Origin: Pedobacter kyungheensis
GTDB taxonomy: Bacteria; Bacteroidota; Bacteroidia; Sphingobacteriales; Sphingobacteriaceae
Assembly (NCBI RefSeq): GCF_000812965.1
Contig: NZ_JSYN01000019.1
Span: 118,272 to 182,271 of the forward strand
Direction: 5' to 3'
DNA: 64,000 nucleotides
The notes beneath the pieces are model-generated. The model did no database searches, was not told the DNA's origin, and saw nothing but the letters and a program-made list of their open reading frames with translations. A program made the position numbers and the translations under genes. Shown here one piece after another: positions 62,185 through 64,000 of this stretch. Each line of letters starts with the position of its first letter. Within the stretch, counting starts at the first letter, position 1.

Positions 62185-63621
62185 ATGAAAAAACAATTAT
62201 TACTTTGCGCAATGAGCGTAATGGTTTTCTTGGCAAGTTGTTCTAAAAACACTGTCGATGAAGATATTAACCCGCCGGTAGCTGCAAACACAGTAGAAGT
62301 TTCTGGTGATGTAACAGCAAGTACAACCTGGAGCGCAGATAAAATTTACCTGTTAAAAGGTAATGTTTTTGTAACCAACAATGCTACTTTAACCATTCAG
62401 CCTGGTACAATTATTAAAGGTGATAAAGCTACTAAAGGTGCTTTGGTTATTACAAGAGGTGCTAAAATCAACGCAACTGGTACAGTAGACAAACCAATTG
62501 TATTTACTTCAAGTGTAGCCGCTGGTGCACGTAAAGAAGGCGATTGGGGTGGTGTGATCCTTTTGGGTAAAGCTCAGAACAACTTAGGTACATCTGTGCC
62601 AATCGAAGGTATTTCTGATGCAACAGATAAAGGTAAGCATGGTGGTACTGATAATGCTGATAACTCAGGCGTGATGAAATATGTACGTATTGAGTATGCA
62701 GGTATTGCTTTAAGCCCTGATAACGAGATCAACGGTTTAACTTTCGGTTCAGTTGGTTCAGGTACACAAATCGATTATATCGAGGTTTACCGTTCAGGTG
62801 ACGATGCTTTCGAATGGTTTGGTGGTGCAGTTAACTGTGCGCACTTATTGGCTATCGATAGCTGGGATGATGATTTTGATACCGATAACGGTTTCTCAGG
62901 TAAAGTTCAGTTTGGTTTAGCACAACGTTTGGCTGTAACTGCTGACGTTTCTGGATCAAACGGTTTCGAATCAGATAACAATGCTGCAGGTGATAACGCA
63001 GCGCCTCAAACTTCTGCTATTTTCTCTAACATGACTATTTTAGGCCCTGTAGGTTCTGGTGGTAGCAGCATCAATGCTAACTTCCAGCACGGTGCTCAAA
63101 TCCGTCGTAACTCTGCAATGAGCTTAGTTAACTCTATCATTGTTGGTTATACTGAAGGTGTTTTTTATGACGATGCTGCTGGTTCTGCCGGAGCAAATGC
63201 ATCAAGCAATCTTTCTAGCGGAAAATCATTATTTGCAAACAACCTGATCTACAATAGCAATAGCAAAGGAAATCAGATTAAAGCTTCTAATGCAACAGCT
63301 TTAGGTGTTATCAGCCCATTATTACAAGCTGCTACAGCATTAAATACTTTTGATCCTGCTGCTTTAGCTTCAAGTATCATTACTGATCCTTACAAATATT
63401 CTGCTGACCTGGTTGCAACTGCAAGAGTTGGAACGCCAAACTTTACTGTAGTAGCAAATTCTGCAGCAGCAACCGGCGCTTCATTCACCAATGCTAAATT
63501 AACATCAGGTTTTACAGCTGTAGCTTACAGAGGTGCTTTTGGTGCCGATAACTGGGCTGCTGGTTGGGCTCATTTTGATCCTCAATCATTACCTTACACT
63601 ACTCCAGGTGCTGTTAAATAA
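62185..63621 (+). CDS. Surface lipoprotein with repeated beta-helix-like sequence
   Basis: A 478-residue lipoprotein. The signal ends in VFLASC (Cys19). The mature protein is rich in Gly, Asn, Thr and Ala; the segment NATLTIQPGTIIKGDKATKG and the later repeats with GFESDNNAAGDN recall parallel beta-helix surface proteins. Related proteins occur next to TonB receptors in this phylum, so it is likely a partner in ligand binding. Function unproven. Confidence 0.8.
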   Translation: MKKQLLLCAMSVMVFLASCSKNTVDEDINPPVAANTVEVSGDVTASTTWSADKIYLLKGNVFVTNNATLTIQPGTIIKGDKATKGALVITRGAKINATGTVDKPIVFTSSVAAGARKEGDWGGVILLGKAQNNLGTSVPIEGISDATDKGKHGGTDNADNSGVMKYVRIEYAGIALSPDNEINGLTFGSVGSGTQIDYIEVYRSGDDAFEWFGGAVNCAHLLAIDSWDDDFDTDNGFSGKVQFGLAQRLAVTADVSGSNGFESDNNAAGDNAAPQTSAIFSNMTILGPVGSGGSSINANFQHGAQIRRNSAMSLVNSIIVGYTEGVFYDDAAGSAGANASSNLSSGKSLFANNLIYNSNSKGNQIKASNATALGVISPLLQAATALNTFDPAALASSIITDPYKYSADLVATARVGTPNFTVVANSAAATGASFTNAKLTSGFTAVAYRGAFGADNWAAGWAHFDPQSLPYTTPGAVK

Positions 63622-63646
63622 GCCGAGTTAAAAAACTAATATTAAG

Positions 63647-63675
63647 AAAGGCCGGATTGATTCCGGCCTTTTTTA
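63647..63675 (+). terminator. Intrinsic terminator
   Basis: A 10-bp stem AAAGGCCGGA with TCCGGCCTTT, loop TTGAT, then a T-run. It ends the receptor/lipoprotein unit. Confidence 0.92.
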
Positions 63676-63737
63676 TTGATACACTTTTGGGTGAAAATAT
63701 ATACAGTGACCCTGTTGTTATATGCTTTTAACTTAAC

Positions 63738-64000
63738 GATATATGTTCCGAGCTTATAATTATAGGTTATTTTTCAAACGATATATGTTCCGAGCATATA
63801 ATTATAGGTTATTTTTCAAATGATATATGTTCCGAGCATATAATTATAGGTTATTTTTCAAATGATATATGTTCCGAGCATATAATTATAGGTTATTTTT
63901 CAAATGATATATGTTCTGAACATATAATTATAGGTTATTTTTCAAATGATATATGTTCCGAGCATATAATTATAGGTTATTTTTCAAATGATATATGTTC
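63738..64000. repeat. 42-bp tandem array, continuing past window end
   Basis: Units begin at 63738, 63780, 63822, 63864, 63906, 63948 and 63990. Each has a TATGTTC-C-GAGCATA near-palindrome and a GGTTATTTTTCAAA tail. Unit 5 has GTTCTGAAC, a perfect palindrome. Confidence 0.93.

Noticed and set aside
63738..64000. Possible CRISPR array or coding repeat at the window end
   Set aside because: The 42-bp units follow each other without spacers, and frames through them show stop codons (for example TGA and TAA within units).

Overview
The window looks like a chromosomal segment of a Bacteroidota bacterium, most likely Pedobacter or a close Sphingobacteriaceae relative. This rests on gene content and order, on promoters of the Bacteroidota type (TTTG around -33, TAnnTTTG around -7), on few obvious Shine-Dalgarno sites, and on typical families: TonB receptors with carboxypeptidase-like plugs, LytS/LytTR pairs and AsmA proteins. 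No prophage, IS element, CRISPR array or plasmid gene was seen. The genus is inferred, since no database search was possible.

Layout. 0-5.6 kb: a SUKH-family protein, a small acidic protein, dnaX, a gluzincin-type secreted protein, an AraC regulator and a small secreted protein. 5.7-6.9 kb: the ribosomal operon rpsF-rpsR-rplI with promoter and terminator. 7-15.4 kb: SDR enzyme, DUF1080 lipoprotein, mtgA, AsmA-like protein, two conserved unknowns and a membrane Fe-S oxidoreductase pair. 15.5-16.1 kb: two near-identical tRNA-Phe(GAA) units, each with its own promoter and terminator. 16.1-26.2 kb: SRPBCC, S41 protease, LEA-like lipoprotein, GNAT, an outer-membrane receptor divergent from a LytS/LytTR two-component pair, a MazG-like protein and an alpha/beta hydrolase. 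26.7-34.1 kb: a complete L-rhamnose catabolic operon (symporter, aldolase-dehydrogenase fusion, isomerase, kinase, GntR regulator). 34.2-41 kb: a SWIM-SNF2 helicase, two NAD-binding epimerase-like proteins, a Crp/Fnr regulator and tdk. 41-48.5 kb: an acidic Pro-rich protein and the elongasome operon mreB-mreC-mreD-mrdA-rodA. 48.6-52.4 kb: purH, purN, rpsT and radC. 52.5-59.2 kb: EEP hydrolase, pheT, a ZapB-like coiled coil, zapA, a strong 6S RNA candidate, rny and an Mpo1-like protein. 59.2-63.7 kb: a TonB receptor with a partner surface lipoprotein.

Functionally most of this is housekeeping: translation, replication, purine synthesis, envelope growth and division, with one sugar-utilisation operon. 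The unusual content is between genes. Several families of short structured repeats are present: two-hairpin REP-like elements whose stem lengths, loop lengths and spacing are kept while the paired bases change; a tandem array in which such an element alternates with degenerate copies of the 3' end of rodA; elements bounded by CGTCAT/ATGACG; two unrelated 42-bp tandem arrays; and low-complexity dyads between convergent genes. These are the best leads in the window.
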